Shown: one piece after another, positions 26,893 through 37,100 of the stretch
Numbering within the stretch: position 1 is the first letter of the stretch
Layout of the letters: each line of letters begins with the position of its first letter
Assembly (NCBI GenBank): GCA_004211905.1
Contig: SHBP01000005.1
Coordinates: 62,001 to 126,000, forward strand
Source of the DNA: SAR92 clade bacterium
GTDB taxonomy: Bacteria; Pseudomonadota; Gammaproteobacteria; Pseudomonadales; Porticoccaceae
Direction: 5' to 3'
DNA length: 64,000 nucleotides
Made by a program: the position numbers and the translations under genes
Notes under the pieces: model-generated
The model's database searches: none
Told to the model about the DNA's origin: nothing
What the model saw: only the letters and a program-made list of their open reading frames with translations

Positions 26893-27660
26893 GTGTCGAT
26901 GCGTTTTGCGTCGCTCGGCAGTGGGAGCAAAGGCAATTCAACCATTGTAGAGTCGGATACGGCATGTGTCATGGTAGATTGTGGCTTTGGTCTGCGGAGC
27001 GCATGCGAAAGGCTTGAGAGGGTAGGAAAATCTCCAGAAGATTTGACTGCAATAATTGTCACCCACGAGCATAGTGATCACTGGAAGGGTGTAGGAGCCT
27101 TGTCCGCAAAGTATAATATTCCTGTGTATTTATCTGCAGGAAGTTTTAAAGCAAAAGAGATCCAGTCCGGTGAGTCTCTGTTTAATTGTATTGATAGCCA
27201 CACAGATTTTCATGTGGGCGATATTTGTATCAAACCTGTCCCTGTTCCTCATGACGCGAGAGAACCAATACAATATATCTTAAGCAACGGTAAGGTTCAG
27301 CTTGGCATTCTCACCGACCTTGGCCACTTTACTCCCTACGTTGTCTCCAGTTACTCTAAATGCGACGCATTACTGTTGGAATGTAACTATGATTACGACA
27401 TGCTTTTAGATGGGCCTTATCCGCGATTTTTAAAGGATAGGGTTAGTGGGATGTTTGGGCATTTGAGCAATACTCAGGCAGCAGACTTGCTGCTATCGCT
27501 TGACTTGTCGCGACTAAAAACTCTTGTGATCGGTCATGTTAGCGCTAAAAACAACGACGTTTCCCTCATAAAAACAGCTATTGAGCCAGTATGTGGCGAG
27601 AACATAGCATTGTCTTTTGCTGATCAAGAGTTTGGCAGTCCCTGGATTGATGTAAAATAA
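26893..27660 (+). CDS. MBL-fold metallohydrolase (YycJ/VicX-like)
   Basis: A 255-residue metallo-beta-lactamase-fold hydrolase with the metal motif H58-E-H60-S-D62-H63. An N-terminal LGSGSKGNSTI block and a C-terminal GHVSAKNND segment are typical of the COG1235/YycJ group. Its substrate is unknown; relatives act as nucleases or phosphodiesterases. The start is GTG at 26893 or ATG at 26899; both directly follow bamC. It is the last gene of the dapA-bamC operon and is followed by a small terminator hairpin. Confidence 0.85.
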   Translation: MSMRFASLGSGSKGNSTIVESDTACVMVDCGFGLRSACERLERVGKSPEDLTAIIVTHEHSDHWKGVGALSAKYNIPVYLSAGSFKAKEIQSGESLFNCIDSHTDFHVGDICIKPVPVPHDAREPIQYILSNGKVQLGILTDLGHFTPYVVSSYSKCDALLLECNYDYDMLLDGPYPRFLKDRVSGMFGHLSNTQAADLLLSLDLSRLKTLVIGHVSAKNNDVSLIKTAIEPVCGENIALSFADQEFGSPWIDVK

Positions 27661-27664
27661 GAGC

Positions 27665-27684
27665 TGCTTCGCCAAGCATTTTTT
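27665..27684 (+). terminator. Probable rho-independent terminator after the dapA-bamC-MBL operon
   Basis: A 5-bp stem TGCTT / AAGCA with a CGCC tetraloop is followed by six T residues. The stem is short but the loop is compact and the T tract is directly attached, five bases after the MBL hydrolase stop. Confidence 0.55.
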
Positions 27685-27744
27685 AAAATAAATGGCAAGA
27701 TTTATTTAGAAAAACTTTAACTTATTACTCATCGAATAAATATT

Positions 27745-27753
27745 TTTTCCACA
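27745..27753 (+). promoter_or_regulatory. DnaA-box-like site TTTTCCACA
   Basis: TTTTCCACA fits the relaxed DnaA box TTWTNCACA and is followed by GATA. It lies about 190 bases upstream of the tighter cluster in the same gap. A single site of this type can occur by chance. Confidence 0.4.
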
Positions 27754-27921
27754 GATAGCCTAATGTTTTAAATCTTATTTTAAGTAACGAGCGTAAGTCA
27801 TTGATTTTTGATTACAGATAACCTAAGTTATTGATTATAAAGCCTTTTTTTATCTGGTTAAAAAATGATCAATTTAAGGGATACCTGCATTTTTTAAGGA
27901 TTTATGCGACAAAATAACTGT

Positions 27922-27956
27922 TAATCCACAAAGTTATACACAGAATCTGTGAGTAA
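27922..27956. promoter_or_regulatory. Cluster of three DnaA-box-like sites
   Basis: TAATCCACA (27922-27930, one mismatch to TTATCCACA), TTATACACA (27934-27942, a perfect consensus box as in E. coli oriC R2) and TGTGAGTAA (27948-27956, inverted, one mismatch) lie within 35 bases. The spacing and AT-rich flank resemble DnaA-binding loci. Function is not shown. Confidence 0.5.
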
Positions 27957-27999
27957 CTTTTAAGCCATTTTGAGATCTACGTCGCCAAATTATGTTGCT

Positions 28000-28437
28000 T
28001 CATTGCCGAGAACAAGTGTCCGAGATCAATAGATCCTTGCCTATGAGTTTTTTTAGCTCTGCGATCTCTCTACAAGCTACCTCACTATTGCCCGTTATGT
28101 CGACCAAGCGTAAATTTTCTAAGGAAAGCAAAGGCTCGATCCCGATCAGATTGTTATGGTCGAGTTTGATGTGCGTTAGCTGAGTGAACTGCTGAATTCC
28201 AGCCAAGCTAGTAATTCCAGCATAGCTACAGGAAAGCCTTTCTAAATCGCCTGCACCCATGACAGACTGAAATCTAATAGTTTCTGAGACACAGGTTCTC
28301 AGGTTTTCGTCAAAGATATCAAGTGGCTGATAGAGGGGCTTAGGTTCACTGATCATCACATTATTGAAAGTGACGACATAATTGGCACAGGCCGTCAGCA
28401 TTAACAGCAATGGGAAAACAAAGCTAAATCGTTGCAT
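28000..28437 (-). CDS. Small lipoprotein with leucine-rich-repeat motif, function unknown
   Basis: About 145 residues. I start at ATG 28437 because a lipoprotein signal peptide begins there (MQRFSFVFPLLLMLTAC), with the lipidated cysteine near residue 17. The rest carries two leucine-rich-repeat-like turns (LAGIQQFTQLTHIKLDHNN and LLSLENLRLVDITGN), which suggests protein binding. Four cysteines follow the lipobox. It is divergent from rsmJ across 43 bases. I do not recognise a named family; it is predicted to be anchored in an envelope membrane. Confidence 0.7.
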   Translation of the reverse strand: MQRFSFVFPLLLMLTACANYVVTFNNVMISEPKPLYQPLDIFDENLRTCVSETIRFQSVMGAGDLERLSCSYAGITSLAGIQQFTQLTHIKLDHNNLIGIEPLLSLENLRLVDITGNSEVACREIAELKKLIGKDLLISDTCSRQ

Positions 28438-28480
28438 CTTATACTGCCTAGAGCCGGTGGTTATATGGTTTAATGGTAGC

Positions 28481-29287
28481 ATGATAAGTATTCGAATTTC
28501 CTCTGATAGCCCTCATTATTTAGAGCAAGCCGAGAAGCTATCTTCAGTTCTTGGTTACCCTCTAGTTACAGATGTGGGGTGCAGTGATGATTGCCAGAAC
28601 AATGCTTCATATGTGCTCCTAGTTGGCGAAGATGGGCTAAGTCTATTTCCTAGTAATCGACGACTACACGGGCCGATACGAGTCGATTTTATGCTCGGTT
28701 CTAATAACCATCGGCGTAGGTTTGGTGGCGGTAATGGCCAAGCTATAGCTAAAGCGGTGGGTGTGTCAGGACGTTTCTTGCCGAGAGTTCTGGACCTTAC
28801 GGCTGGATTAGGTGGTGATGGTTTTGTTCTTGCCTCTCTTGGTTGTAGAGTAAGTCTTGTAGAGCGTCATCCCCTAATCTGCAGTTTACTTCGTGATGGT
28901 CTTAATAGAGCTCGGGAAGAAGGGGAATCAGACCCTGAGATTAGAGACTTGATGAATCGCTTGGATCTCATCGAGTGCGATAGTCTGGAAATGCTCTCAG
29001 ATATAACTGTTGACCAAAAACCTGATGTTATTTATTTAGACCCGATGTTCCCTCATCGTAAGAAGTCGGCAAAGGTTAAAAAGGAGATGCAAGCATTCCA
29101 GCATATTGTGGGTTCGGATATAGACTCTGACGTTCTGTTAGAAAGAGCGCTCAAAATAGCGAGGTATCGAGTCGTGATTAAGAGGCCCTCGGTGGCCGAA
29201 TTTTTAGGCGATAAAAAACCGACCTATTCTTTAGAAGGTAAGAGTACTAGGTTTGATATTTTTGCCTTATCTAAAATTCCCAGCTAG
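28481..29287 (+). CDS. rsmJ: 16S rRNA (guanine-1516-N2) methyltransferase RsmJ
   Basis: About 268 residues, a little longer than E. coli RsmJ. It methylates G1516 of 16S rRNA with S-adenosylmethionine. The SAM motif LDLTAGLGGDGFVLASLG lies near residue 100-117 and the catalytic-type motif YLDPMFPHRKKSA near 185. I chose ATG at 28481 (MISIRISS), because a longer reading would run through the signal-peptide region of the divergent lipoprotein. Its stop overlaps the end of the convergent EamA gene by 4 bases. Confidence 0.9.
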   Translation: MISIRISSDSPHYLEQAEKLSSVLGYPLVTDVGCSDDCQNNASYVLLVGEDGLSLFPSNRRLHGPIRVDFMLGSNNHRRRFGGGNGQAIAKAVGVSGRFLPRVLDLTAGLGGDGFVLASLGCRVSLVERHPLICSLLRDGLNRAREEGESDPEIRDLMNRLDLIECDSLEMLSDITVDQKPDVIYLDPMFPHRKKSAKVKKEMQAFQHIVGSDIDSDVLLERALKIARYRVVIKRPSVAEFLGDKKPTYSLEGKSTRFDIFALSKIPS

Positions 29288-30162
29288 CCTGGTCTGCGCA
29301 TCACTATATAATTGCCTATAACGGCTAAGGTAAAGCCTATAGCTGCAGGAGCGGTCCACCGGTAATCTTCAAATACGGTGGATAATAAAATCGCCACAAA
29401 GGGAATCATAAGAGCTCCATAACTGGCCTTTTCTGGTCCTATAAGCACCATTAACTTCAAATATGCACCAAAGGCTAGAATGGTTCCGAATACCGATAGA
29501 TAGATAAGTGAGGCGGAGTACTCTATTCTGTAGTCATAGCTAAATTCGATATCTAAGATTTTGGCTATTATCGCTAGTGCTAGTGTCCCGTATAAGGTGG
29601 ACCATGCATTGATCTTCCATACAGAGTGCCCAAGAAGCCCGCTACGAGTGGCTGCTATGTTGCCGAGCGAGGCCAATACTACCGCTGTTAATGCTAGGGC
29701 AAACCCGGTTAGTGCCGTTGACTCTGAGTTTGCACTGGAAACTTCAGGGTAAAAGAGAAAATACAATCCTGATAGGCCTACTAAACCACCAATTACGGTG
29801 TTTTTTTCGATCGGACGCTTTAAAAAGATCCTGCTATTAATAAGATTGAAGAACACTATTAGAGAAAAGATGACAGCAATAATCCCACTTGTAATGTACA
29901 TTTCAGACATGTAAATGAACCAAAAATTGAGTCCAAAACTGAGGATTCCTTGGATAGCATAAAACAGATGATCCCGCCTAGTCGCATGTAACGAAATAGT
30001 ACGAACTTTACACAGAATGAACAGAAGCACCGAAGCCAACCCCATCCTGTAAATAACAGAGATTATTGGTTCTACCTCACCCAGCTGAAAAGTGATGGCG
30101 AACCAAGTAGACCCCCAGATAGTCACTGTAGAGAAGTACAAAAATAGCTGATTATATTTCAT
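29284..30162 (-). CDS. EamA/DMT-family transporter
   Basis: A 292-residue inner-membrane protein with about ten hydrophobic segments in two EamA repeats (residues 1-135 and 150-290). It has the WGSTWFAITFQLG start typical of drug/metabolite transporters. The substrate is unknown; relatives export amino acids or metabolites. It is followed by nothing on its strand and preceded 33 bases upstream by dapE, with which it may be co-transcribed. The ATG at 30162 is the only sensible start. Confidence 0.85.
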   Translation of the reverse strand: MKYNQLFLYFSTVTIWGSTWFAITFQLGEVEPIISVIYRMGLASVLLFILCKVRTISLHATRRDHLFYAIQGILSFGLNFWFIYMSEMYITSGIIAVIFSLIVFFNLINSRIFLKRPIEKNTVIGGLVGLSGLYFLFYPEVSSANSESTALTGFALALTAVVLASLGNIAATRSGLLGHSVWKINAWSTLYGTLALAIIAKILDIEFSYDYRIEYSASLIYLSVFGTILAFGAYLKLMVLIGPEKASYGALMIPFVAILLSTVFEDYRWTAPAAIGFTLAVIGNYIVMRRPG

Positions 30163-30195
30163 TAAGAGGTCGCTTAAAAAATGGTACGTTACGCT

Positions 30196-31332
30196 TTACA
30201 GAAGCAATTTTGAAACGACCTGTTGATAAATCAATGTTAAATCATCTAAATCTGCGACAGAGATATTTTCATCTACACGATGAATACTTTTATTAATGGG
30301 ACCTAACTCAACCACTTCAGAGCCTGCGGGAGCGATAAATCTGCCGTCTGAGGTTCCCCCTGCAGTCGATAGCTGCGAGTTTAGTCCAGTTACTGCCTCT
30401 ATACTTTCAACAGTTGCCGCTACTAGTGACCCTTCAGGGGTTAAGAAGGGTTGACCGCTTAAGTTCCAATCTAAAGAGTAGTCGAGATTATGCCTGTTCA
30501 GGATATCGATCACTCGTTCCTGAAGTTCTTTATCGGTGACTTCTGTTGAAAAGCGAAAATTGAATAACACCTCGATTTCTCCGGGTATTACATTAGTTGC
30601 CCCAGTGCCACTATTTATATTTGATATCTGGAATGATGTTGCTGGGAAAAAACTATTCCCAGTATCCCAAATTTCAGCCGTTAAGTCAGAAAGTGCGGGC
30701 AGAGCCAAATGAATTGGATTAGATGCGAGATCTGGGTAGGCGACATGACCTTGAACCCCTTTAATCCGCATGCAGCATCCTAGAGAACCACGACGACCGT
30801 TCTTGATAGTGTCACCGCAGCGAACTGAGCTTGATGGCTCTCCAACTAAGCACCATTTTGGAATCATATCCTTTGACTTTAACCATTCAACAACGCGAAC
30901 TGTGCCATCTACAGCATCACCTTCTTCATCGCTAGTAATCAAAAAACCGAGGCGACCTTTATGATTCGGGTTCTCCAAGACAAACTTCTCAGCAGCAATA
31001 ACCATGGCAGCTAAAGAACCTTTCATGTCTGCAGCGCCGCGACCATACAGATGGCCTTCTCTGATCGTCGGTTTAAACGGTTGAGTTGTCCAGTCCTCGA
31101 CGGGTCCCGTGGGGACTACATCAGTATGCCCAGCAAAACAGAAGATAGGGCCCTGAGAACCATGTACCGCCCAAAAATTATCCACTGCTCCGTAAGGCAA
31201 GCGCTCTATGCTAAAACCAACGGCTTCCAGTCGATCAATCATCACTGCCTGGCAGCCGGCGTCCTCAGGAGTGACCGAAGGGAGGGATACTAACTGCATT
31301 GCCAGCTCTGCGCTGGATGTTGGAGTGTACAT
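30196..31332 (-). CDS. dapE: Succinyl-diaminopimelate desuccinylase DapE
   Basis: A 378-residue M20-family di-zinc hydrolase that releases succinate from N-succinyl-LL-diaminopimelate in lysine and cell-wall synthesis. Zinc ligands and catalytic residues are visible: H69 in [11 protein letters not shown]102 in GRGAADMKG, and E136/E137 in SDEEGDA. A further ligand histidine lies near the C-terminus ([12 protein letters not shown]). Length and motifs are those of DapE rather than ArgE. It pairs metabolically with dapA nearby and may share a transcript with the EamA transporter. Confidence 0.95.
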   Translation of the reverse strand: MYTPTSSAELAMQLVSLPSVTPEDAGCQAVMIDRLEAVGFSIERLPYGAVDNFWAVHGSQGPIFCFAGHTDVVPTGPVEDWTTQPFKPTIREGHLYGRGAADMKGSLAAMVIAAEKFVLENPNHKGRLGFLITSDEEGDAVDGTVRVVEWLKSKDMIPKWCLVGEPSSSVRCGDTIKNGRRGSLGCCMRIKGVQGHVAYPDLASNPIHLALPALSDLTAEIWDTGNSFFPATSFQISNINSGTGATNVIPGEIEVLFNFRFSTEVTDKELQERVIDILNRHNLDYSLDWNLSGQPFLTPEGSLVAATVESIEAVTGLNSQLSTAGGTSDGRFIAPAGSEVVELGPINKSIHRVDENISVADLDDLTLIYQQVVSKLLL

Positions 31333-31447
31333 GGGTTCGGCCTGAGTTCAATTGAGCGTTATTGTAATACCCAAAGCCTAATCAGGCTATATAACACTGG
31401 GCGAGTTTTTATTTTAATGCGAAATTGCTGATTATTGTAGAAGAAAA

Positions 31448-32230
31448 ATGGCCGATTTGATTAGAAATGACCGTAACTTTGACGACTTGATTGAAAAGTT
31501 TTCACCCAAGGTTTACGCCGGGCTCAAGGGTGATATAGGTCTTGTCATGATTCGACGTGACCTGTTAACGATATTGCCGAATCTCAATACCTAAAAGCGC
31601 TTGAGAGTGCTAGATATCGGTGGAGGCCTGGGGCAGATTTCCTTTTGGCTTGCCGCCATGGGTCATGAGGTCACCTACAATGATATGTCCAGAAAGGTGC
31701 TTGAAGCTGCGCAAGTGTCCGCGACTGATCTGGGCCTAATGGAATCAATATACTGGTGTCAGTGTCCCTATCAAAGTTTAAGTAGAGAAGAACTTGGGAC
31801 CTTTGATGTCGTTCTTTCTCATGCGCTCATAGAGTGGTTTGCAAAGCCTGAGGATCTGCTCGGAGTTTTATCTCAGTTTACGACAAGGTCTAGAGTACTT
31901 TCGTTGACTTTTTACAATCATAAAGCATTGATCTATCGCAACCTTATTTGTGGTAATTTTAAAGTACTGGAAAATGATTTTGTTGCTGACCCCGGAAGCC
32001 TTACCCCTCATACATCTTTTGAGCCTAAATAAATAGATGATTGGGTCTCCATCCTTCTATTAAAGAAGCTAAAGTCTTCAGGAATCAGAGTTTTTGATGA
32101 TTACGTAATGACTAAGAGAGGCGGCCACAATAATGATAAAGTTATGATTGAGGCTGAGTTAATATACTCTGAGATAGAGCCTTATAAATGGCTTGGTGGA
32201 TATAGTCATTTTCTACTATTAAAAAATTGA
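31448..32230 (+). pseudogene. cmoM: tRNA 5-carboxymethoxyuridine methyltransferase CmoM, interrupted by two in-frame stops
   Basis: A single continuous frame from ATG 31448 to TGA 32228-32230 reads as CmoM (formerly SmtA), a SAM-dependent methyltransferase that makes the cmo5U34 methyl ester in tRNA. It contains NFDDLIEKFS at the start, LDIGGGLGQ (SAM motif I), LSHALIEWFAKP, and GIRVFDDYV near the end. Two TAA codons interrupt it at 31592-31594 and 32030-32032, with no frameshift. The second falls where E. coli CmoM has a glutamine, so CAA-to-TAA is likely. Both interrupt conserved coding sequence, so the gene looks recently inactivated, unless sequencing error or readthrough is involved. Confidence 0.8.
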
Positions 32231-32236
32231 CAGGCG

Positions 32237-32929
32237 TCAGACCAATTTGTCTTTAGCGGCATTTATTTTAGCCGCAAGGTAATCGCTGCCACCCCGGTCA
32301 GGATGTAAACGTTGCATTAGTCGCTTATGCGCCTTTAGCACATCTTCCTTTGAGGCATTCAGCTCTAAGCCTAATACTTCATAGGCTTCTTCTTCGGAGA
32401 TGCCTGTCAAGTTTGTATTCTGAAAGTCTCCTCCGGCTTGTTGGCCAGAGCTACCTGTGCGCATTCGGTAAGCGTAAAGCAGGGCATATGATTCTCGATC
32501 ATTTTCTCTTAGGTCACTTGCTAAACTGTCAAGTTCCTCTGAACTCAGTTCGGATAGAGTTTTACCTGCGAATTCGCCAGTTAGAACAGTGCCATCCATC
32601 TGTTTCGATGCAAAGTTAATTGATACGCGTAGATATGATGTTTTGAAATGTGATGGGGTTGTTTTAAATCGACTTAGGATTTGTATCACGGGTAGGGCTC
32701 GTCGTCCCCACTTGAATAAGAAGCTAGCAAGAGGTAGCAATGCTGCGAGTCCAGCACCGACCCAATGCATTCTTCCTGTTACAGAAAGGACGACAGTCAC
32801 TGCCAATACAGCCCAAAAAGCACTTCTCCATAAAAATGCTCGCTTTTGTTCTGGCTCGAGCCGTTTAACTGTTTTCCACCAGTACCAAATTGACAGTATG
32901 AAGATAAGCAGAATGATAAGTCTAGGCAT
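32237..32929 (-). CDS. Membrane-anchored J-domain protein
   Basis: A 230-residue protein with two or three hydrophobic segments in the N-terminal 75 residues, a middle region of unknown fold (about 80-150), and a C-terminal J domain whose HPD motif starts at H209. J domains stimulate DnaK ATPase, so this may recruit DnaK to the inner membrane, though the J domain at the C-terminus is short and unlike DjlA. It resembles the DnaJ-domain/TerB-like membrane proteins in gammaproteobacteria. It stands alone, and cmoM ends 6 bases away on the other strand. Confidence 0.78.
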   Translation of the reverse strand: MPRLIILLIFILSIWYWWKTVKRLEPEQKRAFLWRSAFWAVLAVTVVLSVTGRMHWVGAGLAALLPLASFLFKWGRRALPVIQILSRFKTTPSHFKTSYLRVSINFASKQMDGTVLTGEFAGKTLSELSSEELDSLASDLRENDRESYALLYAYRMRTGSSGQQAGGDFQNTNLTGISEEEAYEVLGLELNASKEDVLKAHKRLMQRLHPDRGGSDYLAAKINAAKDKLV

Positions 32930-33015
32930 CGCCGATTGACTCCATTAACCAGAAGAACAGGATACGATCATCCTAGTGGAATAGTACAGATCCTTCAAAC
33001 CCTTGAGTGATAAAA

Positions 33016-34083
33016 CTAACGCTTTTTAAGAACTTCTCGAAGTTTATCTGCCATTCCAAGGATACTCGATTCGGTGGTTTCCCAGTCAATACAAGCATCT
33101 GTTACAGAAACGCCATACTCCATCTCATCAGGATTGCCAGAAAGCTTTTGATTTCCAGCTTTCAGGTGACTCTCGATCATCGCCCCAACAATAGATGTAT
33201 TTCCCTCTAGAATTTGGTTGGCAACATTATCTAATACTAGAGGTTGTAAATTATGATCTTTGTTGGAATTGGCATGACTACAGTCAACCATAATATTTGG
33301 CGTTATTCCTTCAGCGGAAAGCTCTTGTTCGCAAATCGATACACTTACTGAGTCATAGTTGGGCTTACCGTTGCCACCGCGCAATACCACGTGGGCATAG
33401 GGATTTCCCTTTGTCGTAATGACAGATACTTTGCCATCCGAATTAATACCTAAAAAGCGATGAGGGCTCGCCACTGATTGTAAAGCATTGATGGCCACAG
33501 TTAGGCTCCCATCTGTGCCATTCTTAAAGCCCACCGACGAGGACAATCCAGATGCCATTTCCCGGTGTGTTTGCGATTCTGTTGTGCGCGCTCCAATAGC
33601 TGACCAGGCAATGAGATCTTGCATATACTGAGGAGAGATAGGATCTAGGGCCTCAGTTGCGGTGGGTAGTCCGATTTCTAGAACGTCATGGAGCAACTGC
33701 CGGCCAATATGGAGACCATCTGTAATCTTGAATGAATCGTTCATGAACGGATCGTTAATCAGACCCTTCCAGCCAGTCGTGGTGCGTGGCTTTTCAAAAT
33801 AAACTCGCATAACAACAAGTAGGGTGTCGCTAACTTTGTCGGCTAGGGTTTTTAGCTTGGTAGCATATTCATGAGCTGCCTTTAAGTCATGGATGGAGCA
33901 AGGCCCAACTACAACAAATATTCGGTGGTCTTTGCGTTCCAAAATCTTCTCAATAGCACGACGGCCGCTAGATATTGTTTCTCTAGCCTTGTCAGATATT
34001 GGTATTTCTCGCTTTAGCTCGGCAGGAGTCACCAGTATTTCTGGTTGCTCGATATTAATATTTTCTACGGCTTTACGATCCAT
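33016..34083 (-). CDS. aroG: 3-deoxy-7-phosphoheptulonate (DAHP) synthase, class I
   Basis: A 355-residue DAHP synthase, the first enzyme of the shikimate pathway, joining phosphoenolpyruvate and erythrose 4-phosphate. Class I (AroFGH) motifs are VVGPCSIHD near residue 60, FEKPRTTTGWKGLINDP near 95, and the C-terminal VDCSHANSNK metal region. Which aromatic amino acid inhibits it (AroF, AroG or AroH type) cannot be fixed from sequence alone. It lies 70 bases downstream of the addA-like gene on the same strand; I see no leader peptide or TyrR-type box in the gap. Confidence 0.92.
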   Translation of the reverse strand: MDRKAVENINIEQPEILVTPAELKREIPISDKARETISSGRRAIEKILERKDHRIFVVVGPCSIHDLKAAHEYATKLKTLADKVSDTLLVVMRVYFEKPRTTTGWKGLINDPFMNDSFKITDGLHIGRQLLHDVLEIGLPTATEALDPISPQYMQDLIAWSAIGARTTESQTHREMASGLSSSVGFKNGTDGSLTVAINALQSVASPHRFLGINSDGKVSVITTKGNPYAHVVLRGGNGKPNYDSVSVSICEQELSAEGITPNIMVDCSHANSNKDHNLQPLVLDNVANQILEGNTSIVGAMIESHLKAGNQKLSGNPDEMEYGVSVTDACIDWETTESSILGMADKLREVLKKR

Positions 34084-34153
34084 TTTTGGACTTCCTAGCT
34101 AAGTTAGATTCTCGGGGTGCGCTATTGTACTGAAAAATAGACGTTTTTGAAGA

Positions 34154-37100
34154 TTAATCCACAGTTACTTCGCTAAAGAGCCCTATCTGAGGGAAATATA
34201 GAGCACAACGTACTTGTTCTGACCCTATTTGCCTGTAAAGGTCGGCATAGTGTGCCAACTGCGGCAGGTATCTGTCTATTTGCCTTTGTTCAAACTGGCT
34301 TAGACTTTCATTATCATTTGGCTGGGAAAATTTATAATCAATAATCCAGCGGAAACCACCATCAATAAAGGTCCTATCTATAATAGAAACTCCTACTTTG
34401 TCACTTGCTGAAAGAGAATGACTGAGCGATTGTTCGCAATAAGCCTCTTGATGATCTCCCAGAATCCACTGTCCTTTGGCTTCTTGGGTAATGGTACAAA
34501 TAGCTTTGCTGAGGTCTTCAAGCTCTTGCTCAGACACCAGAATGCCAAGTTCTTTTAACTGTCCAGTCCAAGCCGCGGGTAATCGATTTATTCGATCACT
34601 GGGCCAAGCTCTGAGACCGTCGTTTGCTATTTGCTTCAAGCTTCTATGTAAAACCGTGCCAAGGTGTCGGGCTCTCAGGGATAAGTCACTATCAGGAGTC
34701 AATTCGAGACCTGAAGACTTGGTTTCTGGAACAGTTAGTAATGCATATTTATGGTTATGCAGAGAGACGAAATCTGAGGGAAGTCTACGAATGTGGCGTA
34801 GCTGCCGTTTTTTGTCTTGGGGTGACTCATAGTCTGGCGTAGCTATCACGTTGTAGGCTTCTGTGTTTAGTCCCTCAAGAACTGATGGCCAAATGGGGCT
34901 AATCAAACTTGTTTTACCAGGTGTATTCCACCCTTCTTTTTTCCCAGGTATTAATTTCCCAGAGAGATATAGCTTGCTGATAGCGCGCGTTGCAGCTACA
35001 TATAATACTCGAGTATCTTCGAGACGCTTCTTTAGGTTAGATTCGTGTTTAAGGTACCCATAAACAGGATCATCCTCTTCATCGTGTGCGCCTAACGGAG
35101 CCATTATTAATGCTGATTGATTATCCTCGTCAATGATCTTTTGCCATCGAAGTAATGGTTTACTATCTGAGACGGATTTACTAGTCAAAGACGGCAAAAT
35201 TACATGATCAAATTCCAACCCCTTTGATTTGTGTATGGTCATTATTTGGATCTTTGTTTTCTTCTGCTGATCAACGTTATAGTGAGGAGAGGGATTTGCG
35301 TAGAGTTTTTCTACCGCAAGTTCAAAGAGAGACCAGTCCCCCACCAATCCTGCTACCTGCCAAGTTTCAAGCAGGTCTAAGTAACTCCGCAGGTCACTGA
35401 GATCGGCATCACCAGAAACTGTTGCAGCCCCACCTAAGTTCTGCCAGATGGACTCAACCTCGGTGCGGATATCTAGTCTTCTTCGTTCATCCCATGCATT
35501 TAGCAGTATCGGGACGACTCTTTCGAGCGCGGCACGTCCGTAATCAGTTAGTTTTACTGCTGAGGAAGACGTCATTAATTTTTGCAATTGCCCAAGAATC
35601 GAATCCCCATTGTAGGGAGTTATCATAGTGCTATTTGAAATTGTTAATAAATCCTCTAGACCAAGGCCGCAGAAGGGTGTTCGCAATAATGCTAACCAAG
35701 CAATCCTATCTGCGGGCGAGACAAGAGCCCGTGTCAGCGACATCATATCTAAAACAGGCATTCTTATTCCTAGGGGAGTGATGTCGTGAGCCTCCCAGTT
35801 TAGTCTAGCTGCTTGAAGCGCGGGAATAATATGCTTTAAATGACCTCGGCTACGAACCAAAATAGCAATTGATTGGGTAGGGTTATCCTGATTGATCTGC
35901 AAACAGGTATTGGCAATATGCTTAGCTTCTTCGCTTTCAGCAAAATCACCGGAAAAACCCTGAAAATGAACGGCGGCGTGGTCGCTCTTAGATTTAAACG
36001 CTACTGCACGTGAGTAGGGTATCGCACCACGGCTAATATCGGCTTTTTTCGGGAAAGCGCCCGTAAAAACGTTATTTACCCAATCGACAATTCCCTTTTC
36101 GGATCGAAAATTTGTAGTTAGGTTTATAGGTGTACATTGGACTGTTCCAACGGGATGGCGCTGACTGTTTATAAATAAGCCTACATTTGCGTTACGAAAA
36201 CCATACAAAGATTGCATGGCATCGCCTACTAGGAATAGTGTTCTTCCATCATCAGGCTGCCAGCCGCTGACCAATTGGGCGAGCAACTCTACTTGGGATC
36301 CGGAAGTGTCTTGAAATTCGTCAACTAATATATGTCGTAATTGGTAATCTAAGCGCAGCGTAATGTCAGATACTACCTCGTCGGATGTTGGTGAAACAGC
36401 TTCTAAAGCGGCTAGTGTTATAGCGGAGTAATCACATTGATCAAATGCCTTGAATTCAATATCAAGTTCCGCTGCTAAGCGCGGTAATAGTTGAGCTAGG
36501 GCATTAAGAATCAACTGTTCACTGGTACCCATCGATTTGCTCGGTAGGTGCAAAATATTATTGATTTGACTAACAAGATCAGCCTGCGCTCTGCACCAAT
36601 CTAGGAGTGCCTCCATGCGAGATTTATGCTCTTTCTTATCAGATGGGAAGCCACTATTTTTATCTACCTTCGAACGAATAGCTCCGTCCTTGGTAACCAA
36701 CATCCTTAGGAGAGTTTGCCAATCAGCTATTCCTGAGAGACCTATGTCAGGAAGCTCCTTGATGCCTACCAATTGAGTTAAACATGGGTTTCTGCCATCT
36801 GGTACGTGAGTTGCAGCAAAGTCTGCAAGCTCAATGAGTTCTCCTGCTACTGGCATTAGTCTGTCTTGCAGATCAATGATATTTTCCACGATGATTTGAT
36901 CGATTACCTGTTCGAAATAATGGTGATTGTCCTTAATGCCATAGATGATCGGAAGCCACTCTTCACGCTTACCAAGCAATTCTGATAATAATCGCTCACA
37001 TCGAGCTAAATCGTTTCCTGTGTGAGCTAACAGCACAGTGAGATGCGGTGTCACGGCGTCATCAGTTTCCAGTTTTTGTAGAAGTGAGCGACTTGCACTC

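Larger units (their letters stand above)
27661..27999. other. 339-base AT-rich gap with DnaA-box-like sites
   Basis: No protein-coding frame is convincing here. The region is very AT-rich, with T-runs and A-runs and a GATCAATTTAA element. It holds a perfect DnaA box (27934-27942), a near one (27922-27930), an inverted near one (27948-27956) and a further match at 27745-27753. It lies between a plus-strand operon end and the end of a minus-strand lipoprotein gene, so it is not needed as a promoter for either neighbour. Confidence 0.6.

Noticed and set aside
27661-27999. Chromosomal origin oriC
   Set aside because: DnaA boxes are present, but dnaA, mnmG, rpmH, parA/B and gyrB are absent, so I list it only as a DnaA-binding candidate.
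31448-32230. Stop-codon reassignment (TAA read as glutamine)
   Set aside because: TAA ends many intact neighbouring genes at family-normal lengths, such as glnS and the MBL hydrolase gene.
34476-35063. Plus-strand open frames opposite the AddA-like gene
   Set aside because: No ribosome-binding site and no family pattern; the minus-strand frame carries all helicase motifs.
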